Shown: positions 44,331 to 57,389 of the stretch, one piece after another
Layout: each line of letters starts with the position of its first letter
Numbering within the stretch: position 1 is the stretch's first letter
DNA from: Humulus lupulus
Taxonomy: Eukaryota > Streptophyta > Magnoliopsida > Rosales > Cannabaceae
Assembly (NCBI RefSeq): GCF_963169125.1
Contig: NC_084797.1
Span: forward strand, 93,653,868-93,717,867
Direction of reading: 5' to 3'
Length of the DNA: 64,000 bases
Notes under the pieces: generated by a model
Told to the model about the DNA's origin: nothing
Databases searched by the model: none
What the model saw: only the letters and a program-made list of their open reading frames with translations
Program-made: the position numbers and the translations under genes

Positions 44331-45100
44331 GCCTCCCCCGAAATCTCCTTGGCTACGAGCATTGATGGCATTGAAGAGGAAGTTAGGGCCTCCATCAACC
44401 AGCAAACTCCTCAGAACCCTCCTACTTCATCATTTTTGTTGTTTTTGTTTATCATTGTAATTTGGGACACATGGACCTCGGTTCGTAGTGTCGAGACAAT
44501 GTAAATTTTTATTGCTGCACGGGCAACTTTTACTTTTAACAGACAGACAGTTACATCCGAATAGTAACTACTCGTTGTGTAAAAGGTTTTCTCTTTTGAC
44601 ATTATAATATTTTCATTTTATTATAACATATGTTCTCATGACCGAACTTAGCATAGCACTTTGGTTTGATTTAACAAAATTTTGAAAAATACTCTAAGTA
44701 TCGTAGTATGCTTTCACCTATTTTGCTCGTGTGTTTACATACCTGGTCATATGCTTTGCTTCCTAGATACCTTATATGCCCCCCAAGTGATTGAGGAACA
44801 TTAGGTCATCGGTCACTTGCCTTGACCAAAACCTGTTCGAACATCACTACTCGTAATATAGATTTTAGGATGATAATATAGCAAAACAACACACGTAATG
44901 AGCAAATACTTGTAATAAATACAATAGTTAGCAAGATTGACTGGCTGCGCACAATCCCTTTTATTTCTCGTAATAAATGGACAATTGTGTTTGTACGAGT
45001 GATAAAAAATATGATCTTACACTTATAAGCGATCAGTCACAAGATTGACTAACCCTTGTTCATAAACTTGTAAAAAGTAAAATTAATACAAGCCAATTCT
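44331..45100. other. Spacer between the antisense gene and pol of element I
   Basis: There is no gene. It corresponds in position to 25547-26556 of element A, but no minisatellite is present. AT content rises, and I see no clear repeat or signal. Confidence 0.5.
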
Positions 45101-46330
45101 TTATTGATAGTACTTGCGCAGGTGTTCTCCATTCCAATAATGAGGAATGAGATATCCATTTAAGCGAGCAAGTTTATAAGTGCCTGGATGGAGGACTTCT
45201 TCGATTTGGTAGGGTCCTTCTCAATTAGGTCCGAGTACTCCAGCAACTTGATCGTGGGTGTTAAGGAAAACTCTTCTAAGTACCAGTTCTCCTACATCAA
45301 ATTTTCTTTCACGTACTTTAGATTTGAAATACTGGGTGACCTTTTGTTGGTAAGCTGCTACTCGGAGTTGGGCTTGCTCGCGCCTTTCATTGACCAAATC
45401 CAAAGATTCCATTAATAATTGGCTATTAGTGTCTTGATCGTATGCCATTCGTCGATGTGATGGCGGATCTAATTCAATAGGCAACATAGCCTCATATCCA
45501 TAAGCCAAGGAAAATGGAGTATGACTTGTTGTTGTTTGATGCGACGTTCTAAACGACCAGAGGACTTCAGGTAACTGTTTTGGCCATGCCCCTTTTGATT
45601 CTTCAAGCCTTTTTTTTTTTCAGAGTATCCTTCGTTGACAGCCTCGACTTGTCCATTTTCCTGTGGATGAGCTACTGAAGAAAAGCTTTTGATAATCCTA
45701 TGTCATTCGCAAAAATCCGTGAATAAATCACTATCAAACTGCATGCCATTGTTTGAGACAATTTTTCTTGGCAATCCATAGCGACATTCTATGTTTTTGA
45801 CCACAAAATCCAGCACTTTCTTGGTCGTTATGGTTGCGAGTGGCTCAGCTTCGGCCCACTTCATGAAGTAATCAACAACCATCACGGCGTATTTGACGCC
45901 ACCCTTTCCTGTGGGCAAAGACTCGATTAAGTCTATTCCCCATACTGCAAATGGCCACAGACTTTGCATATGCTTTAGTTTGTTGGGGGTTGCTCGTGGT
46001 ATCTTGGAGAATCTCTAAAACTTGTCGCATTTCCGAACAAAATCCAGAGAGTCTTCATTCATTGTTGGCCAGAAGTATCCTTGACTTAGGATCTTTTTTG
46101 ATAAACTCTGCCCCCAACGTGATCCCCACAGAAACCTTCATGGATTTCTCGCATTAATTCTTTGGCCTTTTCTTTTGACACACATCTTAGGAGTGGCATT
46201 GAGTACCCCATTCGGTATAGAATTCCGTCGACCAAGATAAACCGAGCAGCCTGCCTCTGGAGGGTCCTTGCTTTGTTTCTGTCTGTCGGCAATACTCCAT
46301 GTGCCAAGTACTCAGTGAAAGGTACCATCC
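45101..46330 (-). pseudogene. Element I integrase
   Basis: Minus strand. The zinc-binding HEGFCGDHVGG is near 46115. The core has WGIDLIESLPTGKG (first Asp, about 45940), VSNNGMQFD (about 45745) where the second catalytic Asp is Asn, and HPQENGQVEAVN (Glu, about 45655). The C-terminus reads YGYEAMLPIELD, FKSKVRERKFDVGELVLRRV and LRKYYQ, with the stop at 45101-45103. Frame changes and stops occur between 45510 and 46085. The Asp to Asn change would abolish strand transfer even without the stops. Confidence 0.9.
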
Positions 46331-46343
46331 ATGTATCCGCTGC

Positions 46344-47400
46344 CTAAATTACCAGAGAGGTTTCTTCTGTTCTAATGCTTGGTGCGGACAGCTTTTCAAC
46401 AGGCACTATATTCAGCGTGTCTGCATCCTTTGCACTCGCTAATTTGGCCAAGGCATCAGCGTTTGAGTTCTGGTCGCGAGGTACTTGCTGGAGACTATAT
46501 CTTTGAAACTGTGCCAACAAATCCTTTTCTTTGTTCAAGTAAGCAACCATCTTCAGCCCCCGGGCTTGATACTCTCCAGTAATTTGATTAACCACCAATT
46601 GGGAGTGACTATAGATTTCAAGTGATTTTATGTTCATGTCCCTGGCTAATCGTAAACCGGCGAGTAGCGCTTCATACTCGGCTTCGTTGTTGGACGCCGT
46701 GAAGTCGAATCTGATTGCACAGTGGAATCGATGTCCTTCAGGTGTTACCAAAATCACCCCGGCTCCAGCTTGACGTTCATTAGAAGAACCATCTGTAAAC
46801 AACTTCCAAGAGGGAGTTTGGCTTTTAGGCTCAGGCTCTTCTGTCTGTTCGCTGTCTGGAAGCCCAGTGAGCTTTGCGACAAAGTTGGCTAGAGCTTGTC
46901 CTTTTATTGCTGCTCGTGGTAAGTACGAAATTTCAAACTGCCCAAGTTCGACTGCCCATTTCAATAATCGACCAGCGGCCTCTGGTTCCTGTAGGACTTG
47001 CCGTAGAGGCTGGTCGGTTAGTACTGTGATGGGGTGAGCTTGAAAGTATGGCCGCAACTTTCTGGAGGCTAAGATCAAGTAGTAGGCTAATTTTTCAATG
47101 GGCGAATGCCGCAAATCTGCTCATATTAGCCTTTTTCTTACATAATATACCACTTTTTGCACGTTTTCCTCCTTTCTTACCAAGATAGCACTAGCAGCAT
47201 ATTCTGTGACCGCCAAATAGATGAACAAAGTTTCTTTTTCAACCAGCTTTGATAGAATCCATGGTTGCGACATATGAGACTTTAAAGCCTGGAAAGCATG
47301 CTCGCATTCCTCCGTCCACTCAAATTTCTTATTCCCCCTAAGTAGATTAAAAAATGGGACACACTTGTTCATTGATTTGGAGATAAATCTACTTAGAGCG
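46344..47400 (-). pseudogene. Element I RNase H and second RNase H
   Basis: Minus strand. RNase H starts near 47372 (MNKCVPFFNLLRG, LFIYLAVTEYAASAILV). After a stop/shift at about 47118 it continues with FQAHPITVLTDQPLRQVL. The second RNase H (TDGSSNERQAGAGVIL at about 46790, SNNEAEYEALLAGLRL, YSHSQLVVNQITGEYQARG, PRDQNSNADALAKLA) is open from 47114 to 46344. The usual YSDSQL reads YSHSQL, so a catalytic Asp is His. Both domains together mark the Tat lineage. Confidence 0.9.
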
Positions 47401-47424
47401 GCAATCCTTCCAGTTAAACTTTGA

Positions 47425-48370
47425 TCATCTTTTTGTTGGCGATTTCATGTCGACCAGAGCCTTGATTTTTTTGGGATTAGCTTCAATTCCCCATGAGTTC
47501 ACTATAAATCCCAAGAATTTCCCTGATCCAACTCCGAAAGAACACTTGAGGGGATTCATCTTCATCTGATAATTATTCAAGACGTTGAAGCACTCTTGCA
47601 AGTCCCCTACTTGTTCTTCTGCCTTTTGTGACTTAACCAGCATGTCATCAACACATACTTCCATGTTTGTTCCGATCAGCTCTTTAAACATGTGATTGAC
47701 TAGTCATTGGTAAGTTGCACCAGCGTTTTTCAAACCAAAGGGGATTACTTTGTAATAGTAAAGCCCTGTATCGGTCCGAAAGCTAGTATGATCCTCATCA
47801 GGTGGGTGCATACTGATCTAATTGTACCCAGTATGCATCCATAAATAATAGGATCTCGTGTCCTGAGGTGGCATCGACTAGCTGGTCAATCCTTGGGAGA
47901 GGGAAACAATCTTTCGGGTAGGCTATATTAAGATCTGTGAAATCCACGCATGTTCTCCACTTTCAATTCGGCTTGGGTACTAGTACGGGATTAGAGACCC
48001 ACGATGAATAAAACGCTACCCTGATGAATCCGTTCTCCTTTAGCTTCTCAACTTCTTCCTTTAGAGCCTTCGATCTTTCTTTGTTGAGTAGCCTTCTTTT
48101 CTGTTGCACTGGTGGAAAGCTTTTATCTATATTCAAGACATGGCTGATAACTGCTGGGTCAATCCCGACCATGTCTTTATGCGACCAGGCAAAGACTTCC
48201 TGGTTTTTCTTAAAAAATTCCACCAGCTTTTGCTTTATTGTTGTCTCTAAGTTTTTACCGACTTTCACAACTCTGGTCGGATCTGCCTCATCTAGTTGGA
48301 CCTCTTTGAGATCCTCGATCGGTCCTACTTCCTCATCAAAATCCCCAAAGCGAGGATCCAAATCCCTATC
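47425..48370 (-). pseudogene. Element I reverse transcriptase
   Basis: Minus strand. The N-terminal linker and fingers are open from 48361 to 47963 (FAWSHKDMVGIDPAVISHVL, LKENGFIRVAFYSSWVSNPV). A stop follows LVPKPN. RIDQLVDATSGHEI (about 47880) leads into a small deletion in the FMDAYSGYNQ motif (reads FMDAYWVQ), which shifts the frame. The palm resumes with VCVDDMLVKS (47650), where YIDD is VDD with a Cys-Val lead, and FGVGSGKFLGFIV. Confidence 0.9.
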
Positions 48371-48436
48371 CTCACTTTGGGTAACACCCTATTTGGTGAC
48401 ATGCTCACCTGATTGGGCTTGTGTTTCATTGGCCAA

Positions 48437-48677
48437 CTACAACTCTTTCCTGGCATCCTCCCTCGATCCACCTCTCCTTGCCTTAGATATCGAGGAATTA
48501 TGGCATTCCCTCGCTTCTCGCTGGTTTCCCAATCCGCATCCTACCCCTGCGTCAGTTGGGAATTTCATGGAAAGGTGCCAAACCGAGGTTACAGCTCGCA
48601 GATCGACCAGAATGGGCCTTCCAATTATAGCATTGTACGCGGAAGGACAATCAACTACTATAAAAGTAGTGAGTAAT
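48437..48677 (-). pseudogene. Element I protease C-terminus, cut by element E
   Basis: Minus strand. TTFIVVDCPSAYNAIIGRP and VTSVWHLSMKFPT match the protease end of elements A, C and D. The upstream side is broken at 48677, where the LTR of E begins. The remaining protease, gag and 5' LTR of I must lie beyond the far end of the E/F/D nest. Confidence 0.88.
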
Positions 48678-51184
48678 TGTAACACCCTAAACTCCAGGGA
48701 CCATTTTGTTGTGCCTTGTAAACAGTGCTAACTCGATAATCGAGTCATTTGGCTAAAATTGTGTAACTAAGTATGATTAGCGGTTTAGGTATTAAAATTT
48801 TTGGTTAAGATATAATGTTTCATTAGAACATTTATTATATACATTGGGATCCCAAAAATATAATTTAAAGGTCTATTACAAGAAAATATTTACAACCAGC
48901 CGATCTAAGCGGTAAAACAGGGTTTAACCTTAGTTCCTCTTCAAACCTCTGTTGTGGTGGTCGAGCAGCTGCATATGTACACATCATCACCTAAGCTCTC
49001 CAACTCAAGGATGGTCCAGCTTTCTTTTGCCTTTACCTGCACCACATAGCACCCGTGAACCGAAGCCCAGCAAGAAAACTTAATATGCTCATGAACAGCC
49101 ATATCATGACATCAAATCATAAGGCACACGCCTAGCAAATACAGCCTTATTCAAGCAGGCAAATGAGTTCACGTAATGATGAATGCACAACATCAACCGA
49201 TGATCATAATAATCATCCTGGGCTTGTAGCCCCAAAATAGAAGAGTGATAGTTGTACTAGTCACTAAGGTGGGTTCCGTTCCCAATAGCCATGAGACGAT
49301 AGGGTCACCAGGGCTTTATAGATAAGTGATCATTTCACTAGCTTAAACAAGATAGGTGCTCAATGAATTAGTCACCAATATAACCTACCGCATGACAATC
49401 GCTTATAATTTTCATCGACCTTAGGGTCGGTCCAGTATCAATGCTCCCAGAGTCATTCAACGCTGATATCGATTAGATCTAATCTTTTATCGGCCCGGCG
49501 TTCAGGACGCTTATGCCGTTTCTGACTCTCAGGTCAGTAATACGCGACCAATGCTGTCCCGGACTAATCAGTGCCATACACAAGAAAGCAATGCTATCAA
49601 ACATATATCATATTTCAAATATCCGAATATAGGGTGTTCAACATGCTTACTTAACAATTGCTAGCATAACTAGGATCATGCATAAACGCAGAGGCTCATG
49701 CTCTGAACAATCTCCTATTCAATATCCATAGCATGTCCTAATCACATGTTTCTCGTGCAACACATGCATCACATTTAATCACTTGACATGCCTCAACAAT
49801 AACCATGCATGTCACATTTAAACACCCAACATGCATGAAGAATAACCATGCATGTCATATATACACAGGGTGCATTTTTTTTACTTTTGGTCCAAGCACA
49901 GGTTACCAATAAACGAACCACGAGCACGATCCTCAACCCAAGCCTCTAGTGATAACCTAGTCACAACCATAAATGGTGATCCAATGATTTCAAGTTCTAA
50001 AACCAATCCCAGAACCAAGACCTAGCCTCCAAGATATCAAACCCCACTAATCCGAGTAGTAGGAATGATCCCGAGGCCTAAAACCAAGTTCCTGAGATCA
50101 AAACACTCAAACGGCCTCAAAACCCTGCCTGAGCCACAGATCTAGCACCTTGAGCCACGGTCCCAGCCACACCAGGAGCAAGGGCCGCAGTGCTAACTAA
50201 CAAGTGTCGCAGCGCCCAGCACAGGCCAAACTTCACCAGCTGCTTCTTCGAGCTTGGGCCGCGACGCCCAAAAACAGGTCTGCGGCCCTCACCCAGAATC
50301 TAGCCATAACTTCAATTTGCTTCATTCCAAACCTTCCAAAAACATACCTAAACACTTCCAAATCCAAAAATCAAAGTTCCCAAACATCCCCATGATCCAA
50401 AACCCATAAAACCCAAGCTTCAATCCAATCAAAAACTCATCAAAACACAAAGTCCAATTCAAGCTTAAAAACTTTAAAAACTTAAAACTTAAAACTTGAA
50501 TTACCTCCAATTGAGTTGTTTCCAACTAAATCCTCCTGCTAATAAGCTTCTAATCTTCCCTAGGATCGCTACACCTTGATCCTCGCTTGAATCCGAGTCC
50601 TAGAACTCAAGTTACCTTCAAAAATGTGATCGGGAGACGAAAAAGGGAACTTAGAGGGAGAGAGTACATACATAACATTCTTTTATTCTTTTAAAGGTTA
50701 CTTCCAGCTTAAGTAGCCTCAAACAAATCCTAATGCTCGGGGTCCCGAAAACACCCCCGGGGACAAAATAGTAAAAACCTCCATAATTTCCCCCTGATCT
50801 TACTAACTCTCAATTTATCAGCAAATATTGATTCCCATTACCCAATAACCCGGAAATGCTCTAAATACCCATTGACTCACTTCGAGTCAAGAATAAATCC
50901 TGTTGTGAGTTTCCCACTAGCTCACTTCCTAGGATCGTCTCGTGCTGGGTAACCCTGGCATAACCAAATAATAATAAAGCACCACACACATATCACATAT
51001 ATGCCAAATATGCCTGAAATGGCCAAAATATGAAAATCACCCAATTACTCAGAAATGGGTTCACATGCATATTTAATACACCTAAACATGCATATTATCA
51101 TTTAATAACACAATAAATCAATTATTGCCCTCCCGGCCTCCTAATCAAGCTCCTAAACCTTATTAGGAAATTTAGGGCATTACA
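48678..51184 (-). mobile_element. 3' LTR of Tekay-type element E (minus)
   Basis: On the minus strand it runs TGTAATGCCCTAAATTTCC (51184) to GGGTGTTACA (48678), 2507 bp. Its right neighbour is the polypurine tract of E. GTAAT at 48673-48677 is the candidate target duplication; the partner is outside the window. The conserved box is at about 49021-49080 on the complement. Compared with the other LTR it lacks a segment of about 100 bp near 49395. Confidence 0.9.
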
Positions 51185-51198
51185 ACTATCCCCTCCTT
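51185..51198 (-). other. Polypurine tract of element E
   Basis: The complement is AAGGAGGGGATAGT, directly before the TGTAATGCCC start of the LTR. Just upstream on the minus strand is TTTCGAGGATGAAATTTC, a usual end of Tekay coding sequence. Confidence 0.85.
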
Positions 51199-53770
51199 AC
51201 AGAAATTTCATCCTCGAAATTTATCTGAGCAGCCCGGAATAAAAATTTCGTACAACTGATTCCAGTTTCCCAGTCGTTCCCTCGACCTCACTGTTTCTGT
51301 AACCTTACCTTAACCCAAGGTATAGCTTTGTTCCTCAGAACCTTATTCTTCCTTTCTCATATCTGGACTGGCTATTCTTTACATGATAACTTAGCCTAAA
51401 TCTCCAGATTCTCATAACTCAACTCATGAGTTTCTTTTAACCCATGTCCTCAGCATGGAAATACAAAATACACTGTTCACAACAGACAGTGCCAAGATAA
51501 CGTTGATCCAAAGTCAACCTAACTAGTTTTACCCAGGACTCAAACTATTATACTACTCTAGGGCTTAACCTGCCCTTAACTCATCACCCCTTTCCATGGT
51601 GACACTTTAAGGAAGATACAATCTTCTACCTGGAACTCTATGTTCCTGCTTTTCAATTCAGTAAAACTTTTCCATTTACTCTGAGAAGTGAGCATCGAAG
51701 CTCCAACCTCTAATAGTCTCAATGGTCCCCTGAACCATCTCATGATTCAGATATAACATCTCACCCATCTCATTCCAATGAATTGGCGATAAACATTCTC
51801 AACATACCGCATCACATAAGGTATCTTTCCAGCACTGGCTAACTCTCTCTTTCCCTCTCTGATTTACCATCAGTCTGAGAATAATAAACTGTACCGAATC
51901 CCATCAATATATTTATGGCCTTCCTTAACCCGTCCAAAACCTGGAAGTAGAAATAAAGTCTCCATCTGATAAGATAGACCTTGAATTCCATGAAGGCGCA
52001 CTATCTCTCTCTCACATAGAGATCTGAATACTGATTAGCTGTATTATTCATCCTTGCTGACAAAAATAAACTCACTTAAAACACTGGTCGACAATGACCT
52101 AAACCAATTCACGCTGATTCACTAACCTGGGCAATTCCACTACGAAACCCATTGCGATGTTTCCTTATTCCATTACAAAATACTCAAAGGCTGCAATGGC
52201 CCCACTGATTCTGATACTCTGTTTTGACCTGATAATAGGCTAAGAACTTTACCACATATACCATTACATCCCTCTCCATCTCAGGCCACCATTATAAAGC
52301 TTTCATATCATTTCCATGATGCCTGAATGAAGAGAATAAGAGAGTAGCATGAGATTCATCCATAATCTCCCAATTAACTTCAATTTCCTTCGGGTTCCAA
52401 ATCCGATCCTTATATCTCAATAAATTCATACCTGACACTGTTTAATCCTTAGCTAATCCAGCTAAGAATTTCCATTCAATCTTCCTTATCTGTGGTTCAC
52501 TTAATCATCCTCCTTCTAATCCTTTTTGAAATGATAACCTCAAACATAAAGCTGGCCACCAGGCCCACCAGAAACTCTACTCTAATTCTAGTCAAATTCT
52601 TTAACCAACATGTTGCATAAGCAATCACTTCTCCTGCTACTGAGGTGTCATAACAACCTACTAACTGGTTTTGGTCTGCAAGAAGATTCAGAACTATTTC
52701 CAAAGGCACCTGTAATATCCTTACCACCCAATGAAACTCCTGCCTCTGAGGCATTCCTTGATATTGGAAAATTTCCACCAAGAATACACCACAAAACCAT
52801 CGTCCAAGACGATCACAAATCCCATTCAAATAAACCTTTGAATGCTCTGTTCATCTGATTCATAAACACTTGGCATTAAACAAATTCTCAAGACATACTC
52901 AGCACTCCTAGTGCCCTTTTCTGATATAAAACAGTCTTCTACATATCTTTCTCCTTGATCTCTAGCTGGTACCAACCAGATCCAAGATCCACCTTGGAGA
53001 ACACTATCTTACTCACTAGTTGAACCTTAAGTTCTTACAACTCCCACTGAACCATTCAAAATAGTGCCCTAAATCTGACTCCATCCCTGGCACTAATCCA
53101 ATTACCATTTTATCTCTTCACATAAAGTAAACCCTAGCAAATCCCCTGGAAGCATATCCAGAAACTCACAGACTGATCCAGTCTATCCTGATCCTGCTAG
53201 CACAATCTAAGTGGTATCAACCACACTAGCTAAGAGTTCTATGCATCTCTCTGGCATGAAACTCTAGCTCCCACTACAGATGTCATAATCATACAAAATC
53301 CATACATTACCAATTGTCACAAGGCTTCCCACTCTTAAACCCAAGAGTTAATATACTTTCCTTGCCCTTTAGCATTGCCCCATACTTACTTAACCAATCC
53401 ATATCCCAGACCATACCAAAGCCAGTCATAACCAACTTTATCATATCAACTAATGAGTCCTTTTATCATAACCCAACTCATTTCTTAAGTCACCAATACA
53501 GTATTGCCTTCCCATCACAACATAACCATGTGGTTTGCATAACATCTTTATGCTTCTATATATGCAACAAAAAAAGGAACAACATGGCATCAAAACCAGT
53601 CAGCATACCTTAAAAATCAGAACTAGAAAACTGACCTGCCACCCCTGAGGAACTAGTCTCAATCTCGGACTTTGACCACTTCAAAATGAACACTCGAGCT
53701 GGAGTCGAGCTGTCCATCACCTTTTGCTCATCCTCTCTTTGCACTGGGCAATTTTTCAAAATATGTCCAA
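51199..53770 (-). pseudogene. Highly decayed pol of element E
   Basis: Minus strand. Only islands remain. An RT island reads FSKVDLGSGWYQLEI (about 52930-53005), the counterpart of FSKIDLRSGYHQL in Tekay RT. An integrase island at about 51850-51950 reads YYSQTDGKSERE, the HPQTDGQSER segment with its Glu kept. No frame is open for long; the interior is shorter than an intact Tekay pol, so large deletions are likely. Confidence 0.8.
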
Positions 53771-54690
53771 CCATACCACATGAGAAACATGCCTTTGCTC
53801 AGCATTCTCCCGGATGACGCTTCTTGCACCGAGTGCAGATTGGATAAATTTTCTTCTAGCTTTCATTCTTACTTGCTTCAATAAGTGGAGATACCGCTAT
53901 CCGAGCTCCGTCCTCCCTAGCACTTTTCTTCTCATTTCTCCTGCTCTCAACAGTAAGAGCCTTCTCTACCATCTGAGCATAGGTAGAGATTTCATACACT
54001 GGGGCAACTCTAATGCCCCGAGCTATTCCAGGATTCAATCCCTGACAAACTTTTCCTTCCGAGCTATATCTGTGGGTACCATGTCTAAAGAATACTTGGC
54101 TAACCCTTCAAATCTGTTAACATACTCGATTACTGTTGCATTACCCTGAATGAGATTCACAAACTCGTTCATCTTAGCGGTCTTGGCCACATCACAGTAA
54201 TATTTTTCATTGAACAGCTGCCTAAATTCTTTCCAATCCATCACAGTCGTGTCTCGTGTCTGGGATACTACCTCCCACCACGTCCGGGCATCATCTCGCA
54301 AAACAAATGTCGTACAAGCCACCCTATCGTGACCTATCAGTCCCATACTATCAAGAATGGAACTGATCATGCCCATCCATTGCTCAGCTCTGAATGGATC
54401 TAGGCCTCCCTCGAAAACTGGAGGGTAATACTCCTGGAATCTTCCACAGAAAATTCCCATATGTTCTCAACCCTAGGCTGAGCCAAAGCTGATGCCACTC
54501 CTGGCATAACCAAAGAGGAAGTGCTCCCCAACAGATTTCGCTGTTGCTTCAGGCACCTGATCTCTTCCTCATGCCTCTGCAATCTTGATTGCAAATCTGT
54601 GAACATCTGCTGAAAATTCATAGGAGCAGATGAAGAACTGAAATTTTGGCTGTAATTCCCAGCCTCTGTATAACCACCACCAGGCCTCAT
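53771..54690 (-). pseudogene. Gag of Tekay-type element E
   Basis: Minus strand, probable start MRPGGGYTEAGNY at 54690. A coiled stretch FQQMFTDLQSRLQRHEEEI leads to a frameshift near 54440. The Retrotrans_gag core (PF03732) is open at 54035-54460: PPVFEGGLDPFRAEQWM, ARTWWEVVSQTRD and FRQLFNEKYY. A second shift near 54036 leads to NPGIARGIRV. A zinc knuckle CFSCGMVGHILKNC (standard CX2CX4HX4C, about 53750-53795) follows after a stop. It would bind the element RNA in the particle, but this copy is broken. Confidence 0.88.
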
Positions 54691-55174
54691 TATCTGCCTT
54701 GAATATAAACCTACTGATTGAATCTGCAATCAATAACTTGACTCATTAATCATGATGAGCATATCAAGATTTTTCCCCCACGCGATCAATCTTACCACAC
54801 CACATTCACAAACCACTTGTAGTACTAAAAACATGCCCATGGCATTCATACATCCATCATAATCCCTGCTCTTCCAACATTCACACCATGCTTCCACTCC
54901 AGCATGCATACATCACAATTATATATTCATAGAGCAGGTAATCATATAATCACATCCATATATATATATTCACGGAGCATATAATCATATAATCAAGAGC
55001 CAGGCTCTATCAGAATCTCATGTTCCCTAATACAATGTGCAGTTAAAGCATTTACATTCTATTTAAGCAGTTAAGCACATAACTACAAAAATAGTTACCA
55101 TTCCCTGAGTAAAGTTGTCTTCAGTAACGAGTGTACATGCCCAGCTTGTCTTCAGGAACCATAAACCTTGGCTC

Positions 55175-55186
55175 GCTCTGATACCA
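55175..55186 (-). other. Primer binding site of element E (initiator Met tRNA)
   Basis: The complement is TGGTATCAGAGC, two bases inside the LTR at 55189, followed by GAGCCAAGGTTTA as in element B. This confirms the minus orientation of E. Confidence 0.9.
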
Positions 55187-55188
55187 AT

Positions 55189-56281
55189 TGTAACACCCTA
55201 AACTCCAGGGACCGTTACGGTGTGCCTTGTAAACAATGCTAAACTTGCTAATCGAGTCATTTGGCTAAAATCGTGTAACTAAGTATGATTAGCGGTTTAG
55301 GGATTAAAATTTTTGGTTAAGATATAACGTTTCATTAGAACATTTATTATATACATTGGGATCCCAAAAATATAATTTAAAGGTCTATTACAAGAAAATA
55401 TTTACAACCAGCCGATCTAAGCGTAAAAACAGGGCTTAACCCTAGTTCCTCTTCAAACCTCGGCCGTGGTGGTTGAGCAGCTGCATATGTACACATCATC
55501 ACCTAAGCTCTCCAACTCAAGGATGGTCCAGCTTTCTTTTGCCTTTACCTGCACCACATAGCACCCGTGAGCTGAAGCCCAGTAAGAAAATTTAATATGC
55601 TCATGAACAGCCATATCATGACATCAAATCATAAGGCACACGCCTAACAAATACAACCCTATTCAAGCAGGCAAATGAGTTCAAGCAATGATGAATGTAC
55701 AACATCAACCGATGATCATAATAATCATCCCGGGCGTGTAGCCCAAAATAGAAGAGTGGCAGTTGTACTAGTCACTAAGGTGGGTTCCGTTCCCAATAGC
55801 CATGTGACGATAGGGTCACCAGGGCTTTATAGATAAGTGATCATTTCACTAGCTTAAACAAGATAGCTGCTCGATGAACTAGTCACCAATATATCCTTTC
55901 GCATGACCATAGAGTCACAACCGTGGGATTCCGCTCCCTAGCCATGTGACATGCAGTCACCTAGGCCTTTGGCCCTGGCTCTGAGTAACTAGCCTAGACT
56001 AGTCAAGCGCTTATAATTTTCATCGACCTTAGGGTCGGTCCAGCATTAATGCTCCCAGATTCATTCAACGCTGATATCGATTAGATCTAATCTTTTATCG
56101 ACCCGGCATTCAGGACGCTTATGCTGTTTCTAACTCTCAGGTCAGTAATACGCGATCAGTGTCGTCCCTGACTAATCAGTGCCATACACAAGAAAGCAAT
56201 GCTACCAAACATATATCATACGTCAAATATCCGAATATAGGGCATTCAACATGCTTACTTAACAATTGCTAGCATAATTAG
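55189..56281 (-). mobile_element. Partial 5' LTR of element E, cut by F
   Basis: It matches 48678 to about 49676 of the other LTR, with scattered base changes and an extra segment of about 100 bp near 55905-56007 that partly duplicates GTGGGATTCCG...AGCCATGTGAC. The break at 56281 (after ATTAG) is the start of LTR F. The conserved box is at about 55534-55590 on the complement. Confidence 0.88.
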
Positions 56282-57389
56282 TGTAACACCCCAAGTTGCT
56301 AATAAGGTTTAGGACCTTGATTAGCATGCCTGGAGGGCAATAAGCGAACTAACATGATAATATATGAATTTGAATGAATATGTGATTAGAATGCATGTTT
56401 AGGTGGTATAAATATGCATGTGGACCCCGTTTGTATGTTAGGGGTAAATTGGTAATTTTAGCCCGCTAAGGGCATAAATGTGATAATTGTATTATGTGAT
56501 TTGTACCACGTGAGTGTGGTGATATTAATGTGATGCACGTGCCAAGACGGTCTTAGGGAGCTAGTTAACTTAAAAGTCACAACGGGATTAAATACCCGGC
56601 TCGGGAGGAGCCTAGGGGTATTTTTGGAAATTCGTAAGTTGAGTTGAGAATTAGTGGTTAATGGTTAATGGTGATTGAGTAACCTGAGTAACCGTTAGTA
56701 ACTGCTAAGAGTAACAAGTTTAGATGAAAGAAGTGGTAGAATTGTAAGAAAGTATGAATGAAAGAAAGGGCCTTGAGGTTTAGTTAGAAGGGGAAATAGA
56801 TGGAAGGGCAAAGTGGCCTTTTGGCAGGGATTTAGATTACTTCAGCCAAGGGAAAGATCATTCACATTATTTCACTTGGACAATTCAGTTTGTGCTGAAA
56901 GAAAAAGAGAATTAAGGGCAAAAAGGAATAAAGGAAGGGAGTTGGGAATTCTGAGATTTAGGAGAGGAATCAAGGTGATTTGAAGCAATTGAAGCCAAAC
57001 AAGAATCAAGATTGGTCAGAGGTAAGTTTCATCTCTGGAATCTTTGTGTTTTTGGTAAGTTTCTATAGAATTTAGGTTGGAATTGAAAGATGGTTTGTGG
57101 TTGTCTTGTTTGGGGATTCAGCTTGTGAAATCAGAGGGCATAGCTTGGAGTTGGAATCAAGGGAGCTTAAGGTTGAATTCTCTACTTGAGGCAAGGATTC
57201 TGTGCAATTATGAAGTTTTTTTCTGTTGTGGCTTAAGGAATTTGAAGTATGGTTTAGGTTTTTGTAGGCTTTGGTCTGAATTTCTAAACTTACTGGTTTG
57301 TACTACTGAGATTTGGAAACAAAGTGTGATTTATGGAAGTGATCATGTGTTTATACTTGTGGATGGTGTTTATAAGTTGTTAGAGGGTT
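56282..57389 (+). mobile_element. Partial Tekay-type LTR F, cut by element D
   Basis: TGTAACACCCCAAGTTGC, then GCTAATAAGG and CTTGATTAGCATGCC, match the 5' ends of the LTRs of B and G. About 1.1 kb is present before element D starts at 57390. The rest, including any conserved box, should lie beyond D. The open frame at 57077-57421 is not a gene; it runs across the LTR border of D. Confidence 0.8.

Noticed and set aside
52497..53613. Open frames of 82-110 codons on both strands
   Set aside because: Within decayed pol of E; only the FSKVDLGSGWYQLEI island, in another frame, is recognisable.
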